A stretch of DNA of 64,000 bases from Tritrichomonas musculus. Lineage: Eukaryota; Parabasalia; Tritrichomonadida; Tritrichomonadidae. A program made the translations under genes and the position numbers. The notes beneath the pieces are model-generated. The model was not told the DNA's origin, searched no databases, and saw only the letters and a program-made list of their open reading frames with translations. Each line of letters begins with the position of its first letter. The stretch's first letter is position 1. The stretch lies in contig JAPFFF010000004.1 of NCBI GenBank assembly GCA_039105265.1, positions 4,588,001 to 4,652,000 of the forward strand, in the 5' to 3' direction. Positions 17,911 through 28,560 of this stretch are shown piece by piece.

Positions 17911-20900
17911 TCAGTTAGAAAACCGAGACAAATTAGATTGAATTTGAAATATCAAATGCTGGTTATATTTGACAAAAATCTGTAATTGATCCTGTGGAAT
18001 GGCGGCCACGACGGATGCCAAAGCGTGCATCACCTCAGGAGGCACGATTCTCAAGCACCACTCGCCTGATGCGAACACATTCACACAAATTCTCTGAATA
18101 TGAGGTGAAGTCAATTCAGGCCACTTTTGGTGAGCCAAGAAGATGAACTGAGCAGTGAAAGGGATGTCGTCGTCATCAACCACTGGCGGCAGCAATGACA
18201 GCACAACATTCAAGTCGTTGTCAGAAGGCTTCAGATCGAAGCTGATACAAATTGAGCACCAAGTTGTTATTGCAGTGCTAACGATGAAAGAATCCATGTT
18301 TTCGCGGTTGGCAATAATGGCGTCACATTGGTTTTGAAGGGCCGTTATCTGCTTCTGATTGAAGAGCGACTTATCTGCATGTATTATGTAGTTAAGTGTA
18401 GAAATTAAAAGATTGTTAACTACACCGTTTTTTTTGGTCATTGTCTTCAAACACGTATCGCGAGCTGTTTTTCCAATCTGCTTCAAGGAAGGCGCGGCGA
18501 AGAACATGATACCGTATATGTTGGCCACATAGGCCTTTATCATGCTCTTGTTGATGCTCAAGTGCGGACAAAGGAACGATACGAATATATCTGCAAGGTT
18601 GTTATTTCCAATGTTGCTTCCGAGGGTTAAAATAAACATTCGAAGACTGAAGAAAAGGGAATCTAAGATTTCTTGGTCGAGAACTTTTTGTGAGCTATAA
18701 ATAACTTTCAATCTTCCATCAAAGCTTTGTTGGAAGAGACCAATTATGCTCTCAATTTGGGCTTGATTTAATTTGTCGAATGTTGTTACGCTTAATAATG
18801 ATCCCAGTGCAATAAAAAGCTCAGAAATAACATCAATGCTTTCCTGAAGACAGTTACTGTTAATAATCTGCTCAGCGACGATAGTGATCAATGGCGATAT
18901 ATCATATGATACGAAACGAAGTCCATCATTCATAAGAAGAATACTTTTTGCAGCTGCCGAATGAAGCCTTTCGTCACTATGTTCAAAAAAGTGACGGACA
19001 GCTTCGACGATTCCCGGAATTGCTTCTGACATTTGAGAAGGAAGATCAGATACGAGTTCAGCCAATGCGTTAAGGACAGTACATTGCATTTTGATAGGCA
19101 AAAAGTCCTCTTCATACTCGTCATCATTGAAATCCTCCACTTTTTCAGAAGCGCTATCAATATTATTTTTCTCGGTTTCAATTGTCAGCAATTTCATGAA
19201 GAAGGGAATGATTTTCTCGAGATACGGCTGGATTGACATCGGAATGACCTTTGCCATATTTTGTATACATTCAGCTATGCTTTCATTCAAAGAGTCCTTG
19301 TTTTCAATTGAGTTTTCATCGCCGTTGCTCATCATTGCTTGCAACATCCCTTTCATCAACTCAGGGACGTCTTGCTGAACGACCAGAGGTGAAACTTTTG
19401 CCAATTGACCGAAGCATTCAAAAATTTTAGCTCTCGTTAAAGTGTCCACTTTTTCAGAGGAAAGTAAACTGACAAGCATTGTTCGCATATTCGTGTATAT
19501 CTCGTCATTAACGTCTTTTATCTTTGAAATAACACTCGTCATACAGGAAATGATCGGTTCATATCGTTCTGGATTTGATTCTTGCAAAAGGGACGCAAGT
19601 GCAGATAATAGTGCCATATATCCGGCGGGCGGTTGATCTGAATTACATATTAACGAGTCTAGCGTTTGAAGGCTTCTTGATTCTTGACATATTTTACTAA
19701 ATAAAACTGAGACGATTTTGTTGTAGTATTCTTGATATAATTGGGGACATTGTTCAGCAGCCGATAGGAGAAATTCACAACATGCATCAAAAATAAAGTG
19801 GTCACTTGACAATGAAAACATCACAATTTCACTAACGGTTTCAATGTGGTCGAAAAAGTCTTCACATGAAGCACTTAAAATAAAAGATAATGAAAGAAGA
19901 GCAACTTGGAGGGATTCAGGACCATTTTCAGGTGACGTGATGCTGTTTTGGGCGAACGTTAAGAGACCTTGGACAAGTGATGACGAACTTTCAGTATTAA
20001 CAGCAACTGAGTAAACAAAATCGGTTATAAATTCAATATCATGCGATACTAACTCTCTGTCTTTGGAAACAAGCTGGACTGCAAGAGTAAGTTCTGATTG
20101 AAGAAATATTGGAAGTTGAGATTCAACAAGATCTGGGAAAAGTTTCGGAGACATGGAAACTAGCGGCTGACATGTCGATCGAAGTTCTGGATCTAAGTCA
20201 CTGACGGTAATTTGAAGTGCAAGATTGACAAATGGTTCTGATATTTGAACGAAAAGTGGGTTTTTTAAACTTAGTTGATCACATACACATAAAAAAATTT
20301 CTTGGGCTTCTTGAATATTGGGTCGATCTTTTACTGAAGCTGATGCTTCATTTAAGAATAATTGTTGTAGATCTGTAAACGTAGAAAATAATTTAAGCTC
20401 GATTTTTGTTGTTAAGGCTGAAAATAAATGGATTGATAGAATAATTATATTAGCATCAGGGGTTTGAAATGAACTAATAATACAATTCATTAAAGTTTGG
20501 AAATAATTGAGTAAAATATTTTCTCCTGCTATACTTGAGTTAGAATTATGTATTAATGAAGTCCATACTTGTAATCCAACAGCTAACGATTCTGGTGCTG
20601 AAAGGAAATTGAGCGCGGTATTATATAGATCTTCCCATGGTTGGGCGAGTTTCTTTTGAAGAAGAATTGCTGCTTCAAAAAATGCTTGCTTATTTAATAA
20701 ATCTGGATCGTTTTGAATTAGCGATAATAAAGCCATCTTAATAAAATTTGTTTGTTCTTGATCGAGTCCGTGAATATTTATCATTTGCCTTATTGATATC
20801 GCTGCAAATCGGCGAACAATTGGTTCATCATAATTTTGAGCGATATTTAAGAAATCATTAATTGTATCGATTTGTGAATACGCTTTTTGAAGTTCTGATG

Positions 20901-20979
20901 TAGCATTATTAATTTGTTGCTGGTCTCCATGAAGGGCATAATTTATAAGATCGACTATTTGATTCGATCTTTCAGCCAT
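17911..20979 (-). CDS. Importin-beta family karyopherin (IPO5/IPO4-like)
   Basis: About 1,022 residues of HEAT-type helical repeats, the usual length for this family. The N-terminus (MAERSNQIVDLINYAL, then VRRFAAISIRQMI) resembles the importin-beta N-terminal region that binds RanGTP. An acidic loop (EDFNDDEYEEDF) near the middle fits the acidic loop of IPO5/Kap121-type receptors. These proteins carry cargo such as ribosomal proteins and histones through nuclear pores under Ran control. An in-frame ATG at 21,069 would add 30 residues of unlike composition; the start at 20,979 fits the family better, but the longer form cannot be excluded. Confidence 0.8.
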   Translation of the reverse strand: MAERSNQIVDLINYALHGDQQQINNATSELQKAYSQIDTINDFLNIAQNYDEPIVRRFAAISIRQMINIHGLDQEQTNFIKMALLSLIQNDPDLLNKQAFFEAAILLQKKLAQPWEDLYNTALNFLSAPESLAVGLQVWTSLIHNSNSSIAGENILLNYFQTLMNCIISSFQTPDANIIILSIHLFSALTTKIELKLFSTFTDLQQLFLNEASASVKDRPNIQEAQEIFLCVCDQLSLKNPLFVQISEPFVNLALQITVSDLDPELRSTCQPLVSMSPKLFPDLVESQLPIFLQSELTLAVQLVSKDRELVSHDIEFITDFVYSVAVNTESSSSLVQGLLTFAQNSITSPENGPESLQVALLSLSFILSASCEDFFDHIETVSEIVMFSLSSDHFIFDACCEFLLSAAEQCPQLYQEYYNKIVSVLFSKICQESRSLQTLDSLICNSDQPPAGYMALLSALASLLQESNPERYEPIISCMTSVISKIKDVNDEIYTNMRTMLVSLLSSEKVDTLTRAKIFECFGQLAKVSPLVVQQDVPELMKGMLQAMMSNGDENSIENKDSLNESIAECIQNMAKVIPMSIQPYLEKIIPFFMKLLTIETEKNNIDSASEKVEDFNDDEYEEDFLPIKMQCTVLNALAELVSDLPSQMSEAIPGIVEAVRHFFEHSDERLHSAAAKSILLMNDGLRFVSYDISPLITIVAEQIINSNCLQESIDVISELFIALGSLLSVTTFDKLNQAQIESIIGLFQQSFDGRLKVIYSSQKVLDQEILDSLFFSLRMFILTLGSNIGNNNLADIFVSFLCPHLSINKSMIKAYVANIYGIMFFAAPSLKQIGKTARDTCLKTMTKKNGVVNNLLISTLNYIIHADKSLFNQKQITALQNQCDAIIANRENMDSFIVSTAITTWCSICISFDLKPSDNDLNVVLSLLPPVVDDDDIPFTAQFIFLAHQKWPELTSPHIQRICVNVFASGEWCLRIVPPEVMHALASVVAAIPQDQLQIFVKYNQHLIFQIQSNLSRFSN

Positions 20980-21493
20980 AATAAAGTCCAAAAATCTTGA
21001 TTCAAGGTCAGATAAAAAATTCACAATTTTTATAAACTTTTTCCTAAAAAATATGATTTGAAAAGACATGACAAAATCTGGATTTTGACAATTTTCTCAC
21101 AAAATAATTGTACGATTTTTTGCTTTATGCCACTTAATATTTTCATTTAATTTTTTTAAGTTTTTCACAAATAACATTATTTAAAAAAATACCAAAGAAT
21201 GAAAGGAATAAATGCAAATATTAAAAAAAAGAATGAGAACTTTTATTTTTATCATTAAATCTTCTTATAATAATTATGCCAATTAATCAAAATTCCCACA
21301 ATACAGTTCAAAAAAATCATGAATAGAAACTTTTGGATTAAAAAAAAAAAAATAAAAATTCTGTTAAATATTCAATAAGTAATTATCATCCATTGCCATT
21401 GTAATAGAAAATATGGGTCAAACTTAAAAACTTAAAAATTTTACAGTTTCATGACCGTTTAATAATTAAAAACTAATCAATCAAATTTGACAA
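20980..21493. other. Divergent spacer between karyopherin and coiled-coil genes
   Basis: About 510 bp holding both promoters. It is AT-rich with A and T runs. The first ATG of the karyopherin frame (21,069) lies here and may be untranslated. No clear Initiator could be fixed. Confidence 0.4.
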
Positions 21494-22048
21494 ATGACGG
21501 AGAATGAAGCTGATATAGACTGGTATTCAAAGTATAGAGAGCTAAAATCAAAAGTTAAAGAATTGAAAGAAATAAGAAAAGACTCAGTGAAAACAGATGC
21601 GGAAGATTTAAAGAAAAAAATGGAAGAACACAAGAAAGTTCATAATTTATCAATGCATGAACTCCAACAGCAGAATGATGATCTTAAAAGATCTATTAAT
21701 AAAATCGCTAGTGATAAAGAAGAGATTCGACGACTCAAAGAATCGAATAATAAAATTCGCCAAAATCTTAAAAATTATGATCAAATTTTAAATGAATTCT
21801 TAGATTTCAAGGATGTTTCTATTGAATGTATTGGCAAACATAAATATCAACTATCACTTGAAATTACTTTTCAAAAAAAAAGAGAAACTTTAAAATTTGT
21901 TCTTGAACGGTCATCAAATGCATTTCTGTATAGATCAATATATTGCCCAGATTCCTTAAAAGAAATATCAGAATATCTTGATAAAACTGTTGAAATCGAA
22001 GATATAAGAGATTTTAGCAGATATTTAAATGGCTTATTAGATAAATAA
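21494..22048 (+). CDS. Coiled-coil protein with RWD-like C-terminus (Csm1/Spc24-25 type candidate)
   Basis: A 184-residue protein. Residues about 10-100 are a strongly charged Lys/Glu coiled coil with heptad spacing. The C-terminal 85 residues look like a small alpha/beta domain: strands around VSIECIGKHKYQLSLEITF, then YCPDSLKEISEYLDK and a closing helix IRDFSRYLNGLLDK. Coiled coil plus a small RWD-fold domain is the plan of the kinetochore proteins Csm1/Pcs1, Spc24 and Spc25, and the 'Y-C-P' and closing-helix pattern resembles Csm1. This is a fold-level guess from sequence alone. Other RWD proteins remain possible. Confidence 0.55.
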   Translation: MTENEADIDWYSKYRELKSKVKELKEIRKDSVKTDAEDLKKKMEEHKKVHNLSMHELQQQNDDLKRSINKIASDKEEIRRLKESNNKIRQNLKNYDQILNEFLDFKDVSIECIGKHKYQLSLEITFQKKRETLKFVLERSSNAFLYRSIYCPDSLKEISEYLDKTVEIEDIRDFSRYLNGLLDK

Positions 22049-23235
22049 AATGTTTATTTATTTTATAATTTGAGATGTTTACTTTTTTTACGTATATTTC
22101 TTTTTTTATTATGTTTGGATGCGTTAAAAAGTCTTAATCCAAATAAAGTGATTAAACATTACAATATAGATATCACTCTACATTGGTAGACTCTAAAAAG
22201 GATTATTTTTCACAGGACATTTATAGTCTCAATTATGTGCAAATTCACATAAATTTTTCAATTCAGGATTCAAATTTGAATATTTAAATGGCCAAAGGAT
22301 ATTCTCCTTTTTTGTGTATTAATCAACAATATTATTAGTCATTTTCGATTTCAAATTCCTTCCCTTTATTCAAAAATTTTATTATTTTTTGAATTAACTT
22401 GATTTTATTATTTTTTAACATAATCCTTTTAGAATATGTGATAATGATACTAGAAAACAAACTGATTTAAACTTATATCTACTTGATTATCTTGAATGCC
22501 AATGAAAGCCTAACACTATGAAATTCAATGCAATAGATATCAAATGGTAAAAATTATTTTAGAAAAGTTGACATTTTTATTCAAAAAAAATGATTAAGAA
22601 ATTATTGAAAAAGTTGTCTTCATTTCTTATATACGGAAACAATAAGATTTGCTTAAATCTCAATGCAATAATTAATTAATATAAATATTTATTTTTTATA
22701 TGAAAACGCAATTTCAAAAAGAAATCTTTTGAATACTCTAATTAAAAAGTTTTAGTTTTTATATTATCGGCTCCTTTTGAATTTCGATTTTCTTTTTTGA
22801 AAAATTCTTTTGTATAAAAAATTAAATTTCAAAAGAATTTATTGATAAAATAAAAAAATATCAATTGTTTTTGATAATATCCGAATCGTAGATGAAATAT
22901 TATTAATTTATATAATATATATATTAATTTATAAATATTTTAAAATTAAAAATACTTATATATTTGCAGTATTTTAAACTAAATATATAGCAAAAAATGT
23001 TTAAATTTTTCTATATATTATTCAAAATAAGTTTATACAATCAAAATATAAATCGCTGATTTATCAGTAAACATTATCAATTTACTAATTAAAATTAAAT
23101 TTTAATCAAACATTATTTTTTTTTTTTGATAGCATATTAAGGTAGATAAAATTATTCAAATTTTTAGATTATAAAAACGATAAAAAGCAGATATCATTCA
23201 ATTTTTCAAAAGTTATTTTTATCAATAATTTTACA
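22049..23235. other. AT-rich spacer
   Basis: About 1.2 kb without a supported gene. It contains long A/T runs and ends at the Initiator-like motif of the next gene. Confidence 0.45.
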
Positions 23236-23242
23236 TCATTTT
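23236..23242 (+). promoter_or_regulatory. Initiator-like motif TCATTTT
   Basis: TCATTTT fits the trichomonad Initiator (TCA, then pyrimidine, then T/A). Its A lies 18 bases before the ATG at 23,256, which matches the short 5' leaders of trichomonad mRNAs. The sequence is simple, so a chance match is possible. Confidence 0.4.
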
Positions 23243-23255
23243 ATTATTATTTTTT

Positions 23256-24857
23256 ATGTCTGAACAAAATCAAACTGAAAATCAAGCTGAGCAGCCAGCT
23301 GCTCAAGGAGAAGAAACATCCGGAACAACTACTCAAGGAGAAGAAACTTCAGGAACTACAACACAAGGAGAAGAGACATCCGGAACAACTACACAAACTG
23401 AACAGACTTCCGGAACTACTACAAATGCAGAACAACCAGAATCGCAAAACGAACAATCGGCAGAACAATCAGCAGAACAACCAGCCGATCAAGATAATCA
23501 AGCATCAACACAAGATGAACAACCAGCAGAACAACCAGATAATAAGCCAGCAGAACCCGCTAAAAAGGAAGAACCAGCCAAAAAGGAAGAAAAACCAAGC
23601 ACAAAATTACCTAAAGAATTCAAAAGAGGTTATGATGTATCACACTATCAATTAGAAAGACTTCTCGATAATCAAAAAGGACTTTTTACATTTGCTGCAA
23701 CAAATCTCAAAGACGATGAAGCTGCTGCAATTCAAATAGAAAAAATTGATCCAAAGAGTCCAGGTCTTATGCCAGAAGTTACTCTTATTCCATATTTATC
23801 TGAATCTTTGTGCTTCCCAAGATTTTATGAATGGGGTGAACAAGATGGATATCGTTGGGTTAGTTGCGAACTAATGGGCCCATCTCTTAAATTCATCAAA
23901 TGGAAGTTACCACGCCAACGTTTCACCCAATATACAGCTCTTCATGGAAGCCTTGCACTTCTTAGAGCTATTCAAGAATTACATAAACGTGGTATCGTAC
24001 ACGGTGATATCCAACCAGATAATATTTTAGTTAGACCAAATAATGAACAACCTTTAGTTCTTACCAATTTTGCAATGAGTAAAAGATATTGCTGGCCTGA
24101 AGGAATTAGCGAACTTCCTCCAGTTGACAAAACTCCAGCTGTTGTTGACATTAGCAAACTCAGAAAAGAAGAAGAAAGCTCAACTCCTGACGATGCTTAT
24201 GGATTTCGTAGTGAAAACAATGCAGATAAACCAAATGAAGCAAGTAATGCAGAAAGCAACAATAACAATGAGAATGCAAACGCAGAAAACAGTAATGCTG
24301 ACAACAACGAAAATTCAAATGCTGATAAGAATGAATCTCCAGAAGAACCAGGTGCTCCAGAAGTTAGAGATCCATCAATATTTGATTCTCTTAATGCTTT
24401 GAATGGAGGTGAAATAACAAGAGTTGATGATCTTGAATCATGGTATTTCATTATGATTGATATGCTTGAAGGAAAGCTTCCATTCAGCGCCCCAAGTGGT
24501 CAATCTGCATCTAAACAATCAGTTATTTCTGCAAGACAAGCTGCCACAGGAGATAAACTAACAAAAGATCTTCCAGACAAATTAAAGGAACTTTGGACTT
24601 ATATTTCTGGATTACAGCCAACTGATGAACCAGACTATGATAAGATTGCTAATTATGTACTTGAAACAATCAAAGATCTCAAATTGATAGCAGAAGATTA
24701 TGATTGGAATAAGCTTCCAGTTAGAAAGGTTAAGAAGATTTCAGCTATTGATTTCAGAGCTCTTGGTAACGAAAATAATTATTTGCCTATTTTTGATCAC
24801 GAAAGAAATGTTTCTCAACAACCTCCACCACCACCTACAAATTGCATAATTGCTTAA
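23256..24857 (+). CDS. CK1-like pseudokinase with repeat-rich N-terminus
   Basis: A 533-residue protein. The N-terminus has four near-identical decapeptide repeats (GEETSGTTTQ, residues 18-57), then a Gln/Glu/Ala-rich tail to about 120. A protein kinase fold of the casein kinase 1 type follows (about 125-500). Key catalytic residues are replaced. The beta-3 Lys motif reads AAIQIEK (Gln at 159), the catalytic loop HGDIQPDN keeps Asp 251 but has Gln in place of the usual Lys, and DFG reads TNF (Asn at 271). An Asn/Glu-rich insert lies at about 306-370. It is therefore expected to be a scaffold or nucleotide sensor. The protein ends in a Pro run and NCIIA, a CaaX-like tail. Confidence 0.8.
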   Translation: MSEQNQTENQAEQPAAQGEETSGTTTQGEETSGTTTQGEETSGTTTQTEQTSGTTTNAEQPESQNEQSAEQSAEQPADQDNQASTQDEQPAEQPDNKPAEPAKKEEPAKKEEKPSTKLPKEFKRGYDVSHYQLERLLDNQKGLFTFAATNLKDDEAAAIQIEKIDPKSPGLMPEVTLIPYLSESLCFPRFYEWGEQDGYRWVSCELMGPSLKFIKWKLPRQRFTQYTALHGSLALLRAIQELHKRGIVHGDIQPDNILVRPNNEQPLVLTNFAMSKRYCWPEGISELPPVDKTPAVVDISKLRKEEESSTPDDAYGFRSENNADKPNEASNAESNNNNENANAENSNADNNENSNADKNESPEEPGAPEVRDPSIFDSLNALNGGEITRVDDLESWYFIMIDMLEGKLPFSAPSGQSASKQSVISARQAATGDKLTKDLPDKLKELWTYISGLQPTDEPDYDKIANYVLETIKDLKLIAEDYDWNKLPVRKVKKISAIDFRALGNENNYLPIFDHERNVSQQPPPPPTNCIIA

Positions 24858-25174
24858 AGGAAGTTAATAGGAGATAATTTAAAAATAATGTAATTAAATT
24901 TTTAACATATCTTATTTTTAAAATAGTCTACATAATTAAAAATTGATAAAAAATAATCAAAAATGTTTTTAATAGATTGACATAGAATGTTTTTTAATAA
25001 AAGATAAAAAACAAAAATTTTTGTTTTTTTTCATTTTTCTTTCTCTAATTCATTATTATAAGCTACATTCAAAAAGTTTACCAACAACCAAATATTAATA
25101 CAAATTGGATTCTATATAACAATGCTCATTAAGATCTCTAAATAAAAACTTATCTTTTTTCCGTTAGTTATTAA
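24858..25174. other. Spacer between convergent genes
   Basis: 3' flanks of the pseudokinase gene and the convergent BTB-like gene. The pseudokinase stop reads TAAA, the trichomonad-type combined stop and poly(A) signal. Nothing else is seen. Confidence 0.45.
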
Positions 25175-27196
25175 TTAATCTTTCCTTTTGATATTATAGG
25201 CTTCTGGATAATAGAGGATTTTTTTCATTCTAACATTTGATTCTCCATTCCCATAATATCTAATTAAAGTGTCATATTTGAAAAAGCCATTTTTGGTTAA
25301 AATTTCAGAAATGTACTCAACGTGATATTTAATTTGTTGAACAGTAGCATTTACCTCACTGACTTTACAATCATTATTATCTATATTTTCTTCTTCTATA
25401 TCTTTTAATAGTTGTTCAATAAGAAGCTGATACATTTGTCGTTGATTAGGTAATTCTTTTTTAACATACATCATGTGAATATGAAATTTATAAAAAGAAT
25501 AATCTTTAACTTTTTCCTTTATATTATCAATTTCATTTTCAATCGTTTTGGTTTTGGCTGTTTTTGTTCCATAAATAACTCCAAGAATTTTAGATTTATT
25601 TGAATATTTGACCTCACAAAGAAAACCTTTTGAAAAATTGGACTGAATAAAATAACGAGTTGCATAAAAATTATATGTATTGAGTCCTTCCGATCCTTCT
25701 AATAACTGAATCACTTTTGAAAAATCATCTTTTTCATTTATTTTTCTAATTTCAATATAATTATTTGTAAATTCTGTTACAAAATTGCTATTGATTTCTG
25801 ATTCCAACTTTGTAAAATCTAGACTTCCTAACAAGATCAAATAATCATTAATATTATCTCTAACACTATTATCATTATCATTAACATTATTATCATTGCT
25901 GTTATTATTACTATTATTGTTATTGTTATTATTATTATTACTATTATTATTTTTATTGTTATTGTTATTACTATTGTTATTGCTATTGCCATTATTATTA
26001 TCATCATCATTATTTTTATTTTTGCTATCGTTAATATTACTAAAGCCTTTATTATTATTATTGCTGCTATCACTTTCTTTTTCATCAGAATTTTTGTGAT
26101 ATTTTGAAAAATTTATGATAAATTCATATGCAGCATGATGATTATTTAATTTTCTTTCTGAATGATAAAAAATATTAAATAAGGAAGATAGTTCAATTTG
26201 ATGCATTTCATCTGAATATTTTTCAATATAAAAATCGAGATGAAGTGCTATAAACCTTTCAATTTTTTGCATCAAATTTTCATTTCCTTTTTTTTCAATA
26301 AGAAAACGTAATTTTAATATTGGCTCGTATTCTGGCAACGATAAATAATCAGACATAAGACCAAATTCTTCACTTAGCAGATAGTATGACCAAATATTTC
26401 CAATGTTTATTTGAGGGAGGCTATCATAAATCCAGTAATTCAAAAAAATTTGTAAAGATTCAATTGAAACAGACGCTTTTACTTCATACATCTTTGATTG
26501 TGCAATAGAATTTATAACATCTTTTGATTTGAGTTTAGCAAATCGATTCTGATCAATTGAAATAGGAAATCCATTATATTTATAAAATATCGTAAAAGTA
26601 TTCATATCATAAATATTATTATTACTTGAAACTTCGCTATTTAAAGACGAATCTATATTTTCTTGATTAACTTTTTCTTTTGTTAAAAGTTCAACATATT
26701 TGACATCATGCTTGTAACACGCAAAAAATAATTTTTCTTTAATATCATTGAATTGTTCATCAGTGGAAACTTCTTTCTTGTAAAAAAAATCGTTAATAAT
26801 TTGTTCATATTCTTTTTTTCGCTGGTCTAATTTAAGTTTTTTTTGCGAAAGGGCTTGATTCAATTCATCATGTTCCTTTTTAATTGATATATTATTCTCA
26901 TTGATTTGAAAATCATGAAATTGCTGAATGAGATTTCTTATCCTATCAAATTCATCACTTATTTGCGTATACTCCGAAATATTATCATCATTAATATCTA
27001 TATCTTTTCTGCTAATCCAGTGATCGACGAATTCTTTAAATACTTTGTTGCTTACATTACATTTTACATCATATTGCCCTTCTGTTATTAATGAAATGTA
27101 TATATCTACTTCAACGTCGTTCAAAAAAGGAGATTTGGAAGGAATACGATATTCTTTCCCCTTTAAAATCAACTTGTAAACACTTTGCTTTTTCAT
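25175..27196 (-). CDS. Trichomonad protein with two BTB-like domains and Asn-rich spacer
   Basis: A 673-residue protein with a repeated module at about 5-110 and about 205-310. Each copy reads as a strand pair, a 'V-x-x-x-x-F/L-x-x-F-x-x-x-W' helix and an S/D-EEFG/DEF-like turn, which resembles the BTB-like proteins abundant in trichomonads. A coiled coil (about 115-155) separates the copies. Residues about 372-445 are almost pure Asn, Ser and Asp, encoded by AAT/AAC repeats. The C-terminal 200 residues form another domain with no recognised family. The role is unknown; protein-protein interaction is likely. Confidence 0.65.
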   Translation of the reverse strand: MKKQSVYKLILKGKEYRIPSKSPFLNDVEVDIYISLITEGQYDVKCNVSNKVFKEFVDHWISRKDIDINDDNISEYTQISDEFDRIRNLIQQFHDFQINENNISIKKEHDELNQALSQKKLKLDQRKKEYEQIINDFFYKKEVSTDEQFNDIKEKLFFACYKHDVKYVELLTKEKVNQENIDSSLNSEVSSNNNIYDMNTFTIFYKYNGFPISIDQNRFAKLKSKDVINSIAQSKMYEVKASVSIESLQIFLNYWIYDSLPQINIGNIWSYYLLSEEFGLMSDYLSLPEYEPILKLRFLIEKKGNENLMQKIERFIALHLDFYIEKYSDEMHQIELSSLFNIFYHSERKLNNHHAAYEFIINFSKYHKNSDEKESDSSNNNNKGFSNINDSKNKNNDDDNNNGNSNNNSNNNNNKNNNSNNNNNNNNNSNNNSNDNNVNDNDNSVRDNINDYLILLGSLDFTKLESEINSNFVTEFTNNYIEIRKINEKDDFSKVIQLLEGSEGLNTYNFYATRYFIQSNFSKGFLCEVKYSNKSKILGVIYGTKTAKTKTIENEIDNIKEKVKDYSFYKFHIHMMYVKKELPNQRQMYQLLIEQLLKDIEEENIDNNDCKVSEVNATVQQIKYHVEYISEILTKNGFFKYDTLIRYYGNGESNVRMKKILYYPEAYNIKRKD
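25860..26080. repeat. Trinucleotide-like (ATT/GTT) tract coding for poly-Asn
   Basis: About 220 bp of TTATTATTG-type repeats on the plus strand. They encode the Asn-rich spacer of the minus-strand BTB-like protein. The plus-strand Leu-rich frame is only a shadow. Confidence 0.8.
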
Positions 27197-28560
27197 ATAT
27201 TTTGAAAATCAAATCGATTAAAGGAAATGCTTAATTTTATAAATTGAATTTAAATTTGGCCACACAAATGTATACAACAAATTGAGTATATTTTATCTAG
27301 TAAAAATTAATAAAAAAATATTTTGTTGTCGATAATATATTATGAAGTTACTTTGATAAAAAATAGTAATACCAATTAAGTTTGAAAAACAATTATATAA
27401 TCTTTATGTATCAAATATATCTTTTTTAACAATTTTTAATAAAAATTATCTTACATTCATAAGCCATACGTAAACATTGATACTCATATCTATAAAATAT
27501 ATTCTATTTACTGATAATTATAATCCCATTGAACTATCATTTGTCCTATTTAAGTGATAGTGAGCTAAATATTATTGTTAAATGTGTAATATTAATGATT
27601 TTTGCATAATCAACAATAATTGCAAAGTGTTCAAATAAAAAAAAAGATTATTAAAATAAGATTAGTGCTAATTAATGCTCTGAAATGAGAAAATTCATTT
27701 TAGGAGATTTATTGATATTGTAAATTTTGCAATTATTGTTGAGTATTAATTAGCACTAATCTTATTTTAATAAAAATTTCTTCTTATGAAAAGCTGATCG
27801 TTGAACGTAATTCAATTGGCCTTATTTGACCAGTAAATGGATCAGGAGAAAAAAGAGTGGCGGCACATTGAACTTTTTAACGTCTTTATTCAATTTTTCG
27901 ACTCTTTTTTTTAGGTAAAAGAAAATGATGTTGATAGTAAGTCTTGGCATTTATTTTTATCATATGATAAAGAAAATAATTGCAGAACGTTTACTCGAAA
28001 ATTTATCTATATTTTTGTAATAATTCGCATGATCATATTTAGAAAGATTGACCGGTCATCAAATAGCCAAAATGAGAAAAATGAAAATATAAGAAGATTA
28101 GTTTAGATTAGTTCCATAATATTTAAATTTGGCTAGCAAAATTTCTTTTTATGGCCTCACGAAAATCGACAAAATTGAATGAAAAGTTTGCTCTAACGTG
28201 CAAAAAATTGATAAATTATTTTTTTTTTTGAAAGGTTTTTTTGGAAAATTCAATACTTTTTTTGAGTATGAAAACCATTTTTAAATGTTCTCAATTAATA
28301 TTTTGTGAAAGTTTTAATTGTTTGTTTCTATGAAATTAAAAATGCTTATATATTTGATGTACTTAGTTTTTATTCTATTAAAATACTAATTTTCAAAACT
28401 CTAAAATATTATTAATTTATTATTTTGATAATTATTATTATTTTTAAATAATTTAACAAAATAAAAAAATTATTGATTTTGAAATGCATTTCAAAAATTA
28501 AAATGTTTATTAGCAATTTCATAGTTATACTCATTTTTCAATACTTTACAAGTAATATAA
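27197..28560. other. AT-rich gene-poor region
   Basis: Upstream flank of the BTB-like gene and further gene-free sequence. It contains the crossed inverted repeats listed separately. Short runs of higher GC occur near 27,790-27,880 but carry no recognised gene. Confidence 0.4.
27611..27773. repeat. Two interleaved inverted repeats (crossed arms)
   Basis: Arm A (27,611-27,626, CAACAATAATTGCAAA) pairs with A' (27,726-27,741). Arm B (27,648-27,680, containing AAGATTAGTGCTAATTAAT) pairs with B' (27,741-27,773) with one mismatch over 33 bases. The order is A, B, A', B', so the arms cross and cannot both form a simple hairpin. This may be a rearranged foldback element or a pseudoknot-capable sequence. 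It may also be the residue of two insertions. Confidence 0.7.

Noticed and set aside
20980-21069. 30-residue N-terminal extension of the karyopherin
   Set aside because: Composition unlike the family; the second ATG gives the expected N-terminus, although the longer form is not excluded.
25896-26099. Leu-rich plus-strand frame
   Set aside because: It is the reverse of the poly-Asn codons of the BTB-like gene.
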